Positions 17,558 to 25,965 of a DNA stretch of 64,000 bases are shown piece by piece. The notes below the pieces were generated by a model. It was not told where the DNA came from and made no database searches. It saw nothing but the letters and a program-made list of their open reading frames with translations. The stretch's first letter is position 1. The number at the start of each line of letters is the position of its first letter. The stretch comes from Litorimonas sp947503715 (GTDB taxonomy: Bacteria; Pseudomonadota; Alphaproteobacteria; Caulobacterales; Maricaulaceae). The DNA lies in assembly GCF_050271975.1 (NCBI RefSeq), contig NZ_CP189850.1:1984001-2048000 (forward strand), given 5' to 3'. A program made the translations under genes and the position numbers.

Positions 17558-18264
17558 GGTGTTGGACGCACATGCTTATAGAGTTTCTTCCAGCCAGCTT
17601 TGACGGGCCATTCACCCCGCGCGGCTTCGTCCTGATCCGGTTTGCCCGTGAAGGCGACGATTTTGGTTTCGGGTGGCAGGCTTGGAGTTTTGAAGAAATT
17701 CAGCGGCCAGCGCGGCAGAAGTGTATGTTTGAAACTCGCGCACCAGAGGCGGGGCCAAAACACCATGTCTTCAATCTCGCGCGAGATATAGACTTGTTCA
17801 ATCCGATAGGTCGATAAAATACGTTCACGTTCCGTCGTAAGTCTATCAAATATATAGCTATGTTTTCCAATGGGCCAGCGAAAACAGGAGGTATTGCCAA
17901 TGCCCTGACCCATCTGCGTCCAGTTCTCGATCACGCAAAAGCGGCCTTTTTCGAAATCGAAAAGCGGATCAAGCGAACCCGTAATGACGAGGTCAAGATC
18001 AAGGAAGAGCGCGTCGCCTGACAGGCCCGCGATACTGTCTTTCCACAGGACCAATTTCCGCCAAGGGGTCATGACGAGGTCTTCGGGTAGGTTGATGTCC
18101 GGTATTTCCTTACAACGTATATTCTCGTTCATGCCCGTCGGGTCATCCGTCAGGCAGATGAGTTGCGTCTCTCGTTCCGTATTCCGCTGTATCGCAGAAT
18201 AGAGGCGGTTGACGAAGTCCGCGCCGTAACGCGTCCCCCATTTCATACAGATGACGGTTTGCAT
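17536..18264 (-). CDS. GT8-like glycosyltransferase
   Basis: This 242-residue protein starts MQTVICMKWGTRYG and contains a DxD-type nucleotide-sugar/metal site in FLDLDLVITGS, preceded by MTPWRKLVLW. This layout is typical of GT-A fold transferases related to family 8. Donor and acceptor are unknown. It overlaps the GT10 gene by 22 bases and follows the M28 lipoprotein gene by 14 bases, so all three are probably one operon. The joint job may be a short fucosylated surface glycan. No transmembrane segment is seen. Confidence 0.8.
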   Translation of the reverse strand: MQTVICMKWGTRYGADFVNRLYSAIQRNTERETQLICLTDDPTGMNENIRCKEIPDINLPEDLVMTPWRKLVLWKDSIAGLSGDALFLDLDLVITGSLDPLFDFEKGRFCVIENWTQMGQGIGNTSCFRWPIGKHSYIFDRLTTERERILSTYRIEQVYISREIEDMVFWPRLWCASFKHTLLPRWPLNFFKTPSLPPETKIVAFTGKPDQDEAARGEWPVKAGWKKLYKHVRPTPWISEHW

Positions 18265-18278
18265 CTTCGTGGGCCGGA

Positions 18279-19961
18279 TTAGTCTTCCGGACGCATCTCA
18301 TCCCGCAACCCGCGGAATTCTGCCCCTTCATACCAGTTCGGCCAATCGTCTGAATTAGCGAGATCATAGCCCATATCTAGCATGATTTCAGTGACTTGCG
18401 CGATACCGCTCAAGTCCCAGCTATTGTCAAACTCGTCTGCAGGTTTGTGGTATCGGTCTTTGGTATATTCCGCGTCAAATTCTTCGCCATAGGTCAGGCC
18501 GTTCGTGACGTGGTTATTACCGGCATCGGCATAAAGCATCGGCACACCGAGTTTTGCGAGGCTGATATGGTCGGAGCGATAGAAATATCCCGCTTCCGGC
18601 TTTTGATCGGGGACAATATACATGCCGCGCTTGTCGAGTTGCTTCTTGAGCAAGTCTTCTAATTCTGACGAACCAAAGCCGATAACTTTCATGTCCTTGG
18701 TTTGACCCACCGGCAGAATGGCGTCGATATTGATCCCGCCCACAGTCTGCGCGAGTGGGACTAGAGGTTTCTCACCGTAATAGGCGGAGCCTAACAAACC
18801 GGACTCTTCAGCCGTGACGGCCACGAAGATAACCGACCGTTCCGGCGCACCGCGCTCAATCATTGTTTCGGCCACTTCAATAATCGCGGCGGTGCCTGTT
18901 GCATTATCCACCGCGCCGTTGAAAATTCTGTCTTCGACCTCAGGATCCTCAATCATACCAAGATGGTCCCAATGCGCCATATAGAGGACGTATTCGTCAG
19001 GACGTGTTGTGCCTTTGATGGCGCCCGCGACATTCGGGGATTGAGTTGTTTTCACGGTTTGATTGATTGTTGCGTCGAGTTTGAGGTCGCCCATCGAAAC
19101 GGGCTTGAAGCCCTTCTGCGCAGCCGCAGACATTTGCGCCCGCAAATCTAAACCAGCGGTTTCAAACAGGGATTCTGCTGTGTCATAATGCAACCAGCCT
19201 TCCAGTGCTGCGCGGGAGGCGCCACCATCCGTACGCACGAGGTCATATTGTTCACCCGTCCAAGAGCCTGACACTACATCCCAGCCATAGGAGGCAGGCT
19301 CTGTTTCGTGTATCACTAGAACCGCCGCCGCGCCCTGACGCGCCGCTTCCTCATATTTATAAGTCCAACGCCCGTAATAAGTCATGGCGTTACCTTTGAA
19401 GAGGTTTTCATCCTTCGTCGCGAAGCCGGGGTCATTGACGAGCATGACGACAGTTTTGCCCGTAACATCTAGACCCGCGTAATCATTCCAATCATATTCC
19501 GGCGCATTGACGCCATAACCAACGAAAACAAGCTCCGAGTCAGCTACGCTTACGCTTTCATCCAAACGCTTTGTCCAGAAAACCGCATTTGTTTTTTGGT
19601 CAGCCTCGACCAGTGTTTCATCGCCGGAGATGATGGACATGGATGAGCTTGGGGCAACCGTCATAGCGGTTAACTCCACAGTCTGAAAGTAAGTCCCGTT
19701 ATCGCCCATCGGCTCTAAGCCGGCCTTTTTCATCTCATCCGCAATATATTGTGAAGCCGCTTGTCCACCGGGTGTAGAAGGCGCGCGGCCTTCAAATTCA
19801 TCGCTGGCAAGTTGTTCGATGCGACGGCTGAGGTCAGCTGTCGAAACTGAGGCGTCAGGGTTTCCGGTCGGTGTTGCGGGGGTTCCACCACCGCAAGCCG
19901 CCAAGAGTGCTGTGGACCCGAGCATTAGGGCCAGACGGGTCGTTTGTTTGATCGAGGGCAT
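18279..19961 (-). CDS. M28-family metallopeptidase, lipoprotein
   Basis: This 560-residue protein starts at 19961 behind an SD (GGAG). A lipoprotein signal ends in LLAACGGG. A PA-like insert (VFVGYGVNAPEYDWNDYAG to VLVIHETEPASYGWDVVSG) precedes the catalytic part. The M28 zinc site is complete: YMAHWDHLG (HxD), GAVDNATGTA (bridging Asp), TAEESGLLGS (Glu-Glu), and a final His in YRSDHISLA. It is an aminopeptidase-like enzyme anchored in the envelope and facing the periplasm or outside. An alternative upstream ATG at 20003 would add 14 residues before the signal peptide. It heads the operon with the two glycosyltransferases. Confidence 0.9.
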   Translation of the reverse strand: MPSIKQTTRLALMLGSTALLAACGGGTPATPTGNPDASVSTADLSRRIEQLASDEFEGRAPSTPGGQAASQYIADEMKKAGLEPMGDNGTYFQTVELTAMTVAPSSSMSIISGDETLVEADQKTNAVFWTKRLDESVSVADSELVFVGYGVNAPEYDWNDYAGLDVTGKTVVMLVNDPGFATKDENLFKGNAMTYYGRWTYKYEEAARQGAAAVLVIHETEPASYGWDVVSGSWTGEQYDLVRTDGGASRAALEGWLHYDTAESLFETAGLDLRAQMSAAAQKGFKPVSMGDLKLDATINQTVKTTQSPNVAGAIKGTTRPDEYVLYMAHWDHLGMIEDPEVEDRIFNGAVDNATGTAAIIEVAETMIERGAPERSVIFVAVTAEESGLLGSAYYGEKPLVPLAQTVGGINIDAILPVGQTKDMKVIGFGSSELEDLLKKQLDKRGMYIVPDQKPEAGYFYRSDHISLAKLGVPMLYADAGNNHVTNGLTYGEEFDAEYTKDRYHKPADEFDNSWDLSGIAQVTEIMLDMGYDLANSDDWPNWYEGAEFRGLRDEMRPED

Positions 19962-20075
19962 GAATTTCTCCGCATCGTGTGTGATGTATTTCGTCACATT
20001 CATAATTGGATATTGCAATGGTGCAATCGCTACTGTTGAAGCCAACGTAAGAATTGCATCACGAAGGGTCATCTC

Positions 20076-21521
20076 ATGCGACGTATTTTCATTTTGGCGG
20101 CTGCCTTGTCTCTGGCGGCCTGTGCGGCGGAAACTGAGGCGCCTGCCAACGTTCCTAATGTCATCGCAACCGAAACCGTCAAAACAACAAACTCGCCGAA
20201 CCTGTCCGCTCTGGGATCTCGCGCAGATCAGGCGAAAAGATTGATAGCGTCGGGGCTTAATGGAACGCAGGGTTACGATATTACCGAAAGTCTGACGACG
20301 GAAGTCGGGGCACGTCTCGCAGGCACCGAGGCGGAAGCTCGCGCACGGGATTGGGCTGTTGCTAAATTCAAAGAGATCGGTTTGGAGAATGTGCGTATCG
20401 AGCCATTCACCATTCCGGGCTGGGAGCGCGGTTTTGAAACGGCGTCTATCGTATCGCCTTACCCGCAGGATTTGACGATCACATCCCTTGGCTATTCGGT
20501 TGCAACGCCGGCTGAAGGGATTGAGGCAGAAGTTGTTTATTTTCCTGAATTGGATGCGCTCCAGAAAACAGACCAGGATTTGACGGGTAAGCTCGTCTTT
20601 ATTTCGGGCTTGATGGAGAAAGCGCCAGATGGGGCAGGTTATGGTCCGGCAGGGATGAAGCGCCGCATTGGTGCTTCGGAAGCCGCGAAGCACGGCGCAA
20701 TTGGCGTTTTGATTCGGTCTGTTGGAACAAGCTCCCACAGATTCGCGCATACAGGCGGCATGCGTTATGCGCCGGATGCGCCTAAGATACCGATCGCGGC
20801 TATGTCCGGGCCGGACGCCGATCAGATGGAACGTATCTTTGAACGCGGCGAAACAGTGACGGTGAAAATGACCCTCACTCCGATTGACACGGGCAGCAAA
20901 CCTTCAGGAAATGTCATCGGTGAAATCGTTGGAACAGAAAACCCAGAAGAAATTGTTCTTATCAGTGGGCATCTTGATAGCTGGGACCTTGGCACGGGCG
21001 CGATTGATGATGGAGCCGGGATTGGAATTTCTGCCGGAGCTGCAAAAGTCATCATCGACTCGGGCTTGAAGCCGAAACGTACGATTCGCGTTGTTGCCTA
21101 TGGCGCAGAGGAGATTGGCCTCCTAGGTGGATTTGCTTACCGCGACCAACATAAGGACGACCTCATCAATCATGTCATGGCGACCGAATCAGATTTCGGG
21201 GCCGTCGCGCCATACGAAGTTCACTATAATTGGGATAATGGCCGGAACGAGATGCAAGCCCTCGCTGACATGCTCGACCTTCCTCTGAAACGCGTCGATA
21301 CATCCGGTGGTCCGGATATTGGTCCAATTAAACGCGAAGGGGTCCCAACTATGCGCTTCCAACAGGATGGGACGGATTATTTCGACCTCCATCATACGCC
21401 GGACGATACGTTCGACAAGATTGATCCTGATGATATGGCCAAAAACACAGCCGCATTCGCCGCAATGGCCTGGGTCACCGCCAATTCAGATAATGACTAT
21501 CGCGATAATAAGGAAAACTAG
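20076..21521 (+). CDS. M28-family metallopeptidase (carboxypeptidase Q-like), lipoprotein
   Basis: This 481-residue protein starts after GAAGGG with a lipobox LAAC (Cys 16). A PA-like domain (about residues 130-250, with GKLVFISGLMEKAP) precedes the zinc domain: ISGHLDSWDLGTGAIDDGAG (HxD and bridging Asp), YGAEEIGLLGG, the Asp of ESDFGA and HHTPDDTFDKID. The order resembles plasma glutamate carboxypeptidase-like M28 enzymes, so it is a dipeptidase or carboxypeptidase candidate in the envelope. It is divergent from the other M28 lipoprotein by 114 bases and directly abuts the nitronate monooxygenase start. Confidence 0.9.
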   Translation: MRRIFILAAALSLAACAAETEAPANVPNVIATETVKTTNSPNLSALGSRADQAKRLIASGLNGTQGYDITESLTTEVGARLAGTEAEARARDWAVAKFKEIGLENVRIEPFTIPGWERGFETASIVSPYPQDLTITSLGYSVATPAEGIEAEVVYFPELDALQKTDQDLTGKLVFISGLMEKAPDGAGYGPAGMKRRIGASEAAKHGAIGVLIRSVGTSSHRFAHTGGMRYAPDAPKIPIAAMSGPDADQMERIFERGETVTVKMTLTPIDTGSKPSGNVIGEIVGTENPEEIVLISGHLDSWDLGTGAIDDGAGIGISAGAAKVIIDSGLKPKRTIRVVAYGAEEIGLLGGFAYRDQHKDDLINHVMATESDFGAVAPYEVHYNWDNGRNEMQALADMLDLPLKRVDTSGGPDIGPIKREGVPTMRFQQDGTDYFDLHHTPDDTFDKIDPDDMAKNTAAFAAMAWVTANSDNDYRDNKEN

Positions 21522-22487
21522 ATGTCACTCCCTCCCATTCTTCAAGATTTACCTCTTCCCGTCATTGGGTCGCCCATGTTTATTGTCTCCGGACCGGAAC
21601 TCGTGATCGCTCAGTGCAAGGCTGGTATCGTCGGAACATTTCCTGCATTAAACGCGCGTCCGTCCGGCACGTTGGAAAAGTGGATTGTTCGTATCAAACT
21701 GGAATTGGACGAATATCAGAAAGCCAACCCGGATATAAAAGTCGCTCCATTTGGGGTGAATCAAATTTGCCATCCGTCAAATAATCGTCTGCAGGAGGAC
21801 ATGGAGGTTTGTGTTAAACACGAGGTTCCAATTATCATAACATCATTGCAGGCCAATCAGATGGTCTATGATGCTACCCATTCTTATGGCGGCATTATTT
21901 TACATGATGTTACGAATATTCGTCATTCGAAAAAAGCGCTGTCTATGGGGGCAGATGGTTTGATTGCGGTCTGTTCAGGGGCGGGCGGTCATGCGGGGCG
22001 TCTCTCTCCCTTCGCGCTCATCCCGGAGATACGTCAATTCTTCGACGGGCCACTCCTTCTGTCCGGTTCCATTGCTACTGGTGGTGCAATTGCAGCCTCG
22101 CTCGCCATGGGCGCGGACATGGCTTATATCGGGACTCGGTTCATTGCGACGGCAGAGGCCAATGCTGACGAGGGATATAAAGATGAAATCGTCGAAAGCT
22201 CAGGTGAAGACATTGTTTATTCTTCTCTGTTTACTGGGGTTCACGGGAATTATCTCAGGGGTTCAATTGAGAAAGCCGGGCTTGATCCTGACAATCTTCC
22301 GGAAGCGGATAAGTCCTCAATGAATTTTGGGTCCGGCGGAAATACAGATGCTAAAGCCTGGAAAGACATTTGGGGTGCAGGGCAGGGTGTTGGCTCTGTT
22401 CATAACGCGCCACCTGTTGCAGACGTCATTTCCGAATTAAAAACGGAATATGATGCAGCCTGCAAAAAGTTAGCAGATCAAATCTAA
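21522..22487 (+). CDS. Nitronate monooxygenase (2-nitropropane dioxygenase family)
   Basis: This 321-residue FMN-binding TIM-barrel protein oxidises alkyl nitronates such as propionate-3-nitronate. Markers are the N-terminal PVIGSPMFIVSGPELV, the flavin phosphate loops CSGAGGHAGRLSPFAL and GGAIAASLAMGADMAYIGTRF, and the C-terminal GSGGNTDAKAWKDIWGAGQG. It starts on the base after the M28 stop with AAGGAAAAC as SD inside that gene's end, so the two are co-translated although functionally unrelated. A weak GTCGCC/GGCGAG hairpin follows the stop. Confidence 0.88.
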   Translation: MSLPPILQDLPLPVIGSPMFIVSGPELVIAQCKAGIVGTFPALNARPSGTLEKWIVRIKLELDEYQKANPDIKVAPFGVNQICHPSNNRLQEDMEVCVKHEVPIIITSLQANQMVYDATHSYGGIILHDVTNIRHSKKALSMGADGLIAVCSGAGGHAGRLSPFALIPEIRQFFDGPLLLSGSIATGGAIAASLAMGADMAYIGTRFIATAEANADEGYKDEIVESSGEDIVYSSLFTGVHGNYLRGSIEKAGLDPDNLPEADKSSMNFGSGGNTDAKAWKDIWGAGQGVGSVHNAPPVADVISELKTEYDAACKKLADQI

Positions 22488-22552
22488 ATAAGTCGCCCTA
22501 TAGGCGAGTCAAAAATATTTAATTATTGTCTCAGCAGCGTTGCATGCTGGGA

Positions 22553-22558
22553 TATAAT
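22553..22558 (+). promoter_or_regulatory. -10-like TATAAT upstream of the OmpA/BON gene
   Basis: A consensus TATAAT stands 60 bases before the ATG at 22619. The nearest -35-like TTGTCT (22527-22532) is 20 bases away, longer than the ideal 17. CAGCA/TGCTG (about 22532-22550) forms a dyad between them and may be an operator. GGGAG provides the SD seven bases before the ATG. Confidence 0.4.
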
Positions 22559-22618
22559 GGCCTAGACCGATTGCCGGATTCCGAGTCTTAAGACGAGCGG
22601 TCTGTTTGGGAGTGATTT

Positions 22619-23701
22619 ATGTCAAAATGGTTTACTGCAGGAATAATAGTTGCGATTGTTGCGGCTATTCTCGCTTGGCTATTTGGAATTCAAAAAGTTC
22701 AGCAGCTTGAAAGAGACATTAAGTCCTCACTCTCCATTGCCGGATATGAAAATATTTCAGTTGAGATGGACGGATTTACTGCGCGGCTATCCGGAGAGCT
22801 TGAGACAAATGAAGCTAGTGATGCTGTAGCAACACTCGCGCAGACCACAACATGTACTGCTTGCTGGAATGATGGCTTGTGGCATAACATTGATAATCAA
22901 ATTTCTGTGCCTGATCTGCCTCTACAAAATCCGTATACATTTAGCGGAGTTAAAAACGCATCTGGAAGTGTGACTTTATCTGGCTTTGTTCCATCGCAAA
23001 CAGCCAAAGAAGACATTATCCTAAAGGCCAACCGCATCTTTAACACGAAGATTGTGGATCGGACGATACAAATTGCAAGAGGCGCACCAGATGGTGACTT
23101 TGTCAATGTCGTTGAGGCTTACATGGAAGAGCTCGCCTTGCTTGATAAAGGGCGATTTTCACAAGAAGGTTTTGATGGGTTGATCAGCGGGACGTCTACA
23201 GATCTCAATGTACGAAACAGAATTAATCAGATTGGAGCAAACCTTCCTGGTCAATACGCTAAGGGTTTTGCAGCAAATATTGACGTGCCCCAAACGGCGG
23301 CGGAAAATGTAGGTCAGGTAAGGTCGGAGGTCATCTGTCAAACGCTATTTAACGACCTTAAGGGCGATAACCGGATTTTATTTGAAACGGGACGCGCAAA
23401 TATTAAGGGCGCTGCTAGCTTTGATTTGATGAATAAACTTGCTTCTGCCGTTAATCAGTGTTCGGCTTTTCGTGTAGAAATTGATGGGTACACAGATAAT
23501 GTGGGCGATAGATCCTCAAATGAACGTCTTTCGCTTGCACGTGCGGAAGAAGTGAAGAATTACCTTGCTAATCAACAAGTCGAACCTAATCGCATGACGA
23601 CGCGCGGTTTAGGTGAGTCAAACCCTCGAGCTTCCAATGAGACCGAGGAAGGACGTGCTTTAAATCGTCGTATTAATTTTACTGTGACACGCGCCCAATA
23701 G
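22619..23701 (+). CDS. Membrane-anchored BON/OmpA-like protein
   Basis: This 360-residue protein begins with an N-terminal transmembrane anchor (WFTAGIIVAIVAAILAWLF). Two BON-like modules follow (about residues 27-80, ending ARLSGELETNEA, and about 110-155 with SGSVTLSGFVPSQ). The C-terminal OmpA domain (about 250-360) contains ILFETGRANIKGAASF, EIDGYTDNVGD, RLSLARAEEVKNYL and LNRRINFTV, the peptidoglycan-binding signature. It probably sits in the inner membrane with the OmpA domain gripping peptidoglycan. The next gene starts 12 bases downstream and also has an N-terminal anchor, suggesting a joint envelope complex. Codon use is more AT-rich than in the genes to its left. Confidence 0.85.
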   Translation: MSKWFTAGIIVAIVAAILAWLFGIQKVQQLERDIKSSLSIAGYENISVEMDGFTARLSGELETNEASDAVATLAQTTTCTACWNDGLWHNIDNQISVPDLPLQNPYTFSGVKNASGSVTLSGFVPSQTAKEDIILKANRIFNTKIVDRTIQIARGAPDGDFVNVVEAYMEELALLDKGRFSQEGFDGLISGTSTDLNVRNRINQIGANLPGQYAKGFAANIDVPQTAAENVGQVRSEVICQTLFNDLKGDNRILFETGRANIKGAASFDLMNKLASAVNQCSAFRVEIDGYTDNVGDRSSNERLSLARAEEVKNYLANQQVEPNRMTTRGLGESNPRASNETEEGRALNRRINFTVTRAQ

Positions 23702-23713
23702 GAGTACTTTGCC

Positions 23714-24991
23714 ATGTCCAATTTTTTCAACTTTCTGGTGGCCATGTGGCTACCCCTGCTTATTGCAGGTTTGATAGGTCTGTTCCTAGGCTGGCTATTT
23801 TTCAGAGGCCGTAAGGTCGAAGGTGACTTAAGTGTTGAAGGTGAAGGGGCTTTACGTTCTGAAGCTGATGCACTGCGTGCGCGCGTTCAGGAACTTGAAG
23901 GTCGTGTGTCTACACGAGATACAGAGATTTCTGATCTTAAAAGTAAGTTGACAGCGGGTGCTGTTGGCGCAGCAGCCGCAGGCGCTGCGGCGAGTGCGAT
24001 TGCAGCAACAGGTGCTAAATCTGATGACGAAGGCGATGATACATATGCGTTGGAATGGCGGAACCGGTATCTTGCAGCGCGTGTTAAATACCTTGAGGGC
24101 CAAATCTCTGAAACTAGCGCGGCTGCACCGAAAGCAGTTGCAAAAAAAGCCGTTGCTAAGAAAACGACAACGAAAAAGGCATCTGCGAAGAAGTCTGCAA
24201 CAAAAGCGGTAGCTGGTGCGGCGACGCTTGCAGCTGCCGGTGCGGCAACTAAGAGCGCTTCCGCTCCAAAGAAAAAAGCAGCCCCTAAGAAAGCCTCTAA
24301 GCCTAAGGTTCTCTACACAGACGGCCCTACTGATGGTGCACCTGATGATCTCAAGAAGATTAAGGGTATCGGCCCGAAATTTGAGAAAGATCTCAATGGC
24401 AAAGGTATTTACTATTTCCGTCAAATTGCATCTTGGAAGAAAAAAGATGTCAAAATGGTTGAAGGTATCATCGACTCGATTCCCGGGCGGATTGAGCGTG
24501 ACGACTGGGTGAAACAAGCCGGTGGTCTTTCCAAGATTTCGACGGGTCGTAAGAAACCTGGACCTAAACCCGGTACAAAACGTGGAGCTTTGACAGCTGC
24601 TGGTAAACCGCGTCAGAAGCCCGGACCGAAAAAAGGCTCTACACGTGGTAGTTCAAAGAAAATGAGTGAAGCTGATGCGGCATTCGAGAAGTATTATACC
24701 AATGTGAAAAAATATGACCCGAAAGCCCGTAAGCCTGTTGTTCAAGGCATTGTGAAACATTGCGGCATTGCCCTTTCAACACGTGACGGTCGTCTTGTGG
24801 CCTGTTCTGATGAGTCCGAGTTGCAAACTGTGGCTGATGGTTTCGTCACCAAGAAATTGGGCAAGACAGAAGGCCAGATGGACCTCGTCAAAGACATCTG
24901 TCAGCAAATGAAGGGCGAACGCTTCAAGCAACGTGTAACCTTCTATTATCTCGCCGCCAAGAAGGCGCGCAAACTGGGTCAGTTCACTTAG
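23714..24991 (+). CDS. Membrane-anchored Lys/Ala-rich HhH protein with C-terminal DUF2853-like domain
   Basis: This 425-residue protein is built from distinct modules. Residues 7-30 are one membrane span ending in RGR. Residues 46-80 look like a coiled coil. Residues 82-100 are Ala/Gly-rich. Residues 139-200 are a histone-H1-like tract of AKK/APKK repeats. Residues 209-270 form a helix-hairpin-helix module (LKKIKGIGPKFEKDL) like the one fused to NuoE in alphaproteobacteria. Residues 279-314 hold two basic KPGPK..G.(K/T)RG repeats like AT-hooks. About 318-425 match the DUF2853 family (CSDESELQTVADGFVTKKLG, then FYYLAAKKARKL). The span followed by a basic segment predicts a cytoplasmic C-terminus, so DNA binding at the membrane is plausible but unproven. 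It is co-transcribed with the OmpA-like gene and ends at a strong terminator. Confidence 0.85.
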   Translation: MSNFFNFLVAMWLPLLIAGLIGLFLGWLFFRGRKVEGDLSVEGEGALRSEADALRARVQELEGRVSTRDTEISDLKSKLTAGAVGAAAAGAAASAIAATGAKSDDEGDDTYALEWRNRYLAARVKYLEGQISETSAAAPKAVAKKAVAKKTTTKKASAKKSATKAVAGAATLAAAGAATKSASAPKKKAAPKKASKPKVLYTDGPTDGAPDDLKKIKGIGPKFEKDLNGKGIYYFRQIASWKKKDVKMVEGIIDSIPGRIERDDWVKQAGGLSKISTGRKKPGPKPGTKRGALTAAGKPRQKPGPKKGSTRGSSKKMSEADAAFEKYYTNVKKYDPKARKPVVQGIVKHCGIALSTRDGRLVACSDESELQTVADGFVTKKLGKTEGQMDLVKDICQQMKGERFKQRVTFYYLAAKKARKLGQFT

Positions 24992-25017
24992 AAACTTAAT
25001 CCTTGATAAAGATCTTC

Positions 25018-25050
25018 AAAAAGCCCGTCATTTGGCGGGCTTTTTCTTTT
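25018..25050 (+). terminator. Rho-independent terminator
   Basis: AAAAAGCCCGTC and GGCGGGCTTTTT form a GC-rich stem with a short loop followed by TTTTTCTTTT, 27 bases after the stop of the DUF2853-domain gene. The A-run in front makes it able to work in both directions. Confidence 0.9.
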
Positions 25051-25087
25051 GCATCCCCGGTTATGAAAGCCGGGCTATTTTCAATCT

Positions 25088-25507
25088 GTGAAACACGACA
25101 GAAAAAGCTCCGACAATCTTATTATTCACAGACCTGAAGTCTGGCGATGGCCTAATTTTTCTGAAGCGGAAATGGCCTGCCGCCATTGTGGAGAGTCATA
25201 TGGCTGGCCGGTTTTTATGGACCGGCTACAGCTCGCTCGGTATGATGTCGGTAAGCCATTTCAGATATTATCTGCCCATCGCTGCGCTTTGCATAATGCG
25301 AGAGTTGGCGGTGCCCCCTTATCCCAACACCTGAAACTGGCCGTGGATATTCGGGCCTCCGGTCATAATCGACAAGACTTGCTCCAAGCTTGCCGCAAAG
25401 CGGGTTTCACGGGCTTCGGCTTTTACACAACATTTTTACACATTGACCTCGGACGCCCCCGCCAATGGTGGTCGTCCCAAATTGCGAGAGACTTATGGCT
25501 GACATAA
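25088..25507 (+). CDS. M15-family peptidoglycan peptidase (endolysin-like)
   Basis: This 139-residue protein, starting with GTG, belongs to the small M15 (D-Ala-D-Ala carboxypeptidase / L-Ala-D-Glu endopeptidase) group. It has an N-terminal Cys pair ACRHCGES, then ILSAHRCALHNARVGGAPLSQH, AVDI and FLHIDLG, which supply the zinc-binding His, Asp and His. It has no signal peptide, as expected for a phage or gene-transfer-agent endolysin that needs a holin. The holin-like gene overlaps its end by 13 bases. No clear SD precedes the GTG, and the terminator just upstream isolates the pair from the previous operon. Confidence 0.82.
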   Translation: MKHDRKSSDNLIIHRPEVWRWPNFSEAEMACRHCGESYGWPVFMDRLQLARYDVGKPFQILSAHRCALHNARVGGAPLSQHLKLAVDIRASGHNRQDLLQACRKAGFTGFGFYTTFLHIDLGRPRQWWSSQIARDLWLT

Positions 25508-25965
25508 TTGGACTTGGATTAGACGCCGTTGCGGGCGGTATTTTTGGTATTTTTGGAACAGCGCTTGGCCGTATCGCAGGGTTTTTTGAGCGCAAACAGA
25601 CGTTTGAGCAAGAGCAGGCGAGATGGGGCCATGAGATAAAACTGCATGAACTGAATATGCATGCACAGGCCGTTGAGACGGAAATGGAACTGGCGCTTGC
25701 GGCTCAGGCTGGCTCTTGGGCGGGGTTAAGCGCTTCCATCATTGCGGAGGCCTCAATTGGACCTGCGAGCCGGTGGGTGATTAACACGTTGCGACTGGTG
25801 CGACCAATCCTAACACTGCTTTTGTGGTTCATCACGGCCTGGATATTCCTGAAAGCCCAGACGCCCGCGATTGCGGAAGCGGCTGTGTTTGCGGCGACGG
25901 CCTCGACCCTCTGGTGGTTCGGGGATCGTGCGCCGAAACCGGACGTCCTATCCGTAAGAAAATGA
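25495..25965 (+). CDS. Holin-like protein of the GTA/phage 3TM type
   Basis: This 156-residue protein has an N-terminal amphipathic/hydrophobic stretch (LGLDAVAGGIFGIFG), a charged helical middle (about residues 30-70) and a C-terminal hydrophobic part with two likely spans (about 96-118 and 122-144) ending in STLWWFGDRAP. The WWFGDR ending is typical of holin-like proteins found beside endolysins in phages and gene transfer agents (family 'holin of 3TMs, for gene-transfer release'). The family match is from memory and needs a profile search. It overlaps the endolysin by 13 bases, and its 3' end overlaps the convergent DUF3667 gene by 18 bases. Confidence 0.65.
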   Translation: MADIIGLGLDAVAGGIFGIFGTALGRIAGFFERKQTFEQEQARWGHEIKLHELNMHAQAVETEMELALAAQAGSWAGLSASIIAEASIGPASRWVINTLRLVRPILTLLLWFITAWIFLKAQTPAIAEAAVFAATASTLWWFGDRAPKPDVLSVRK

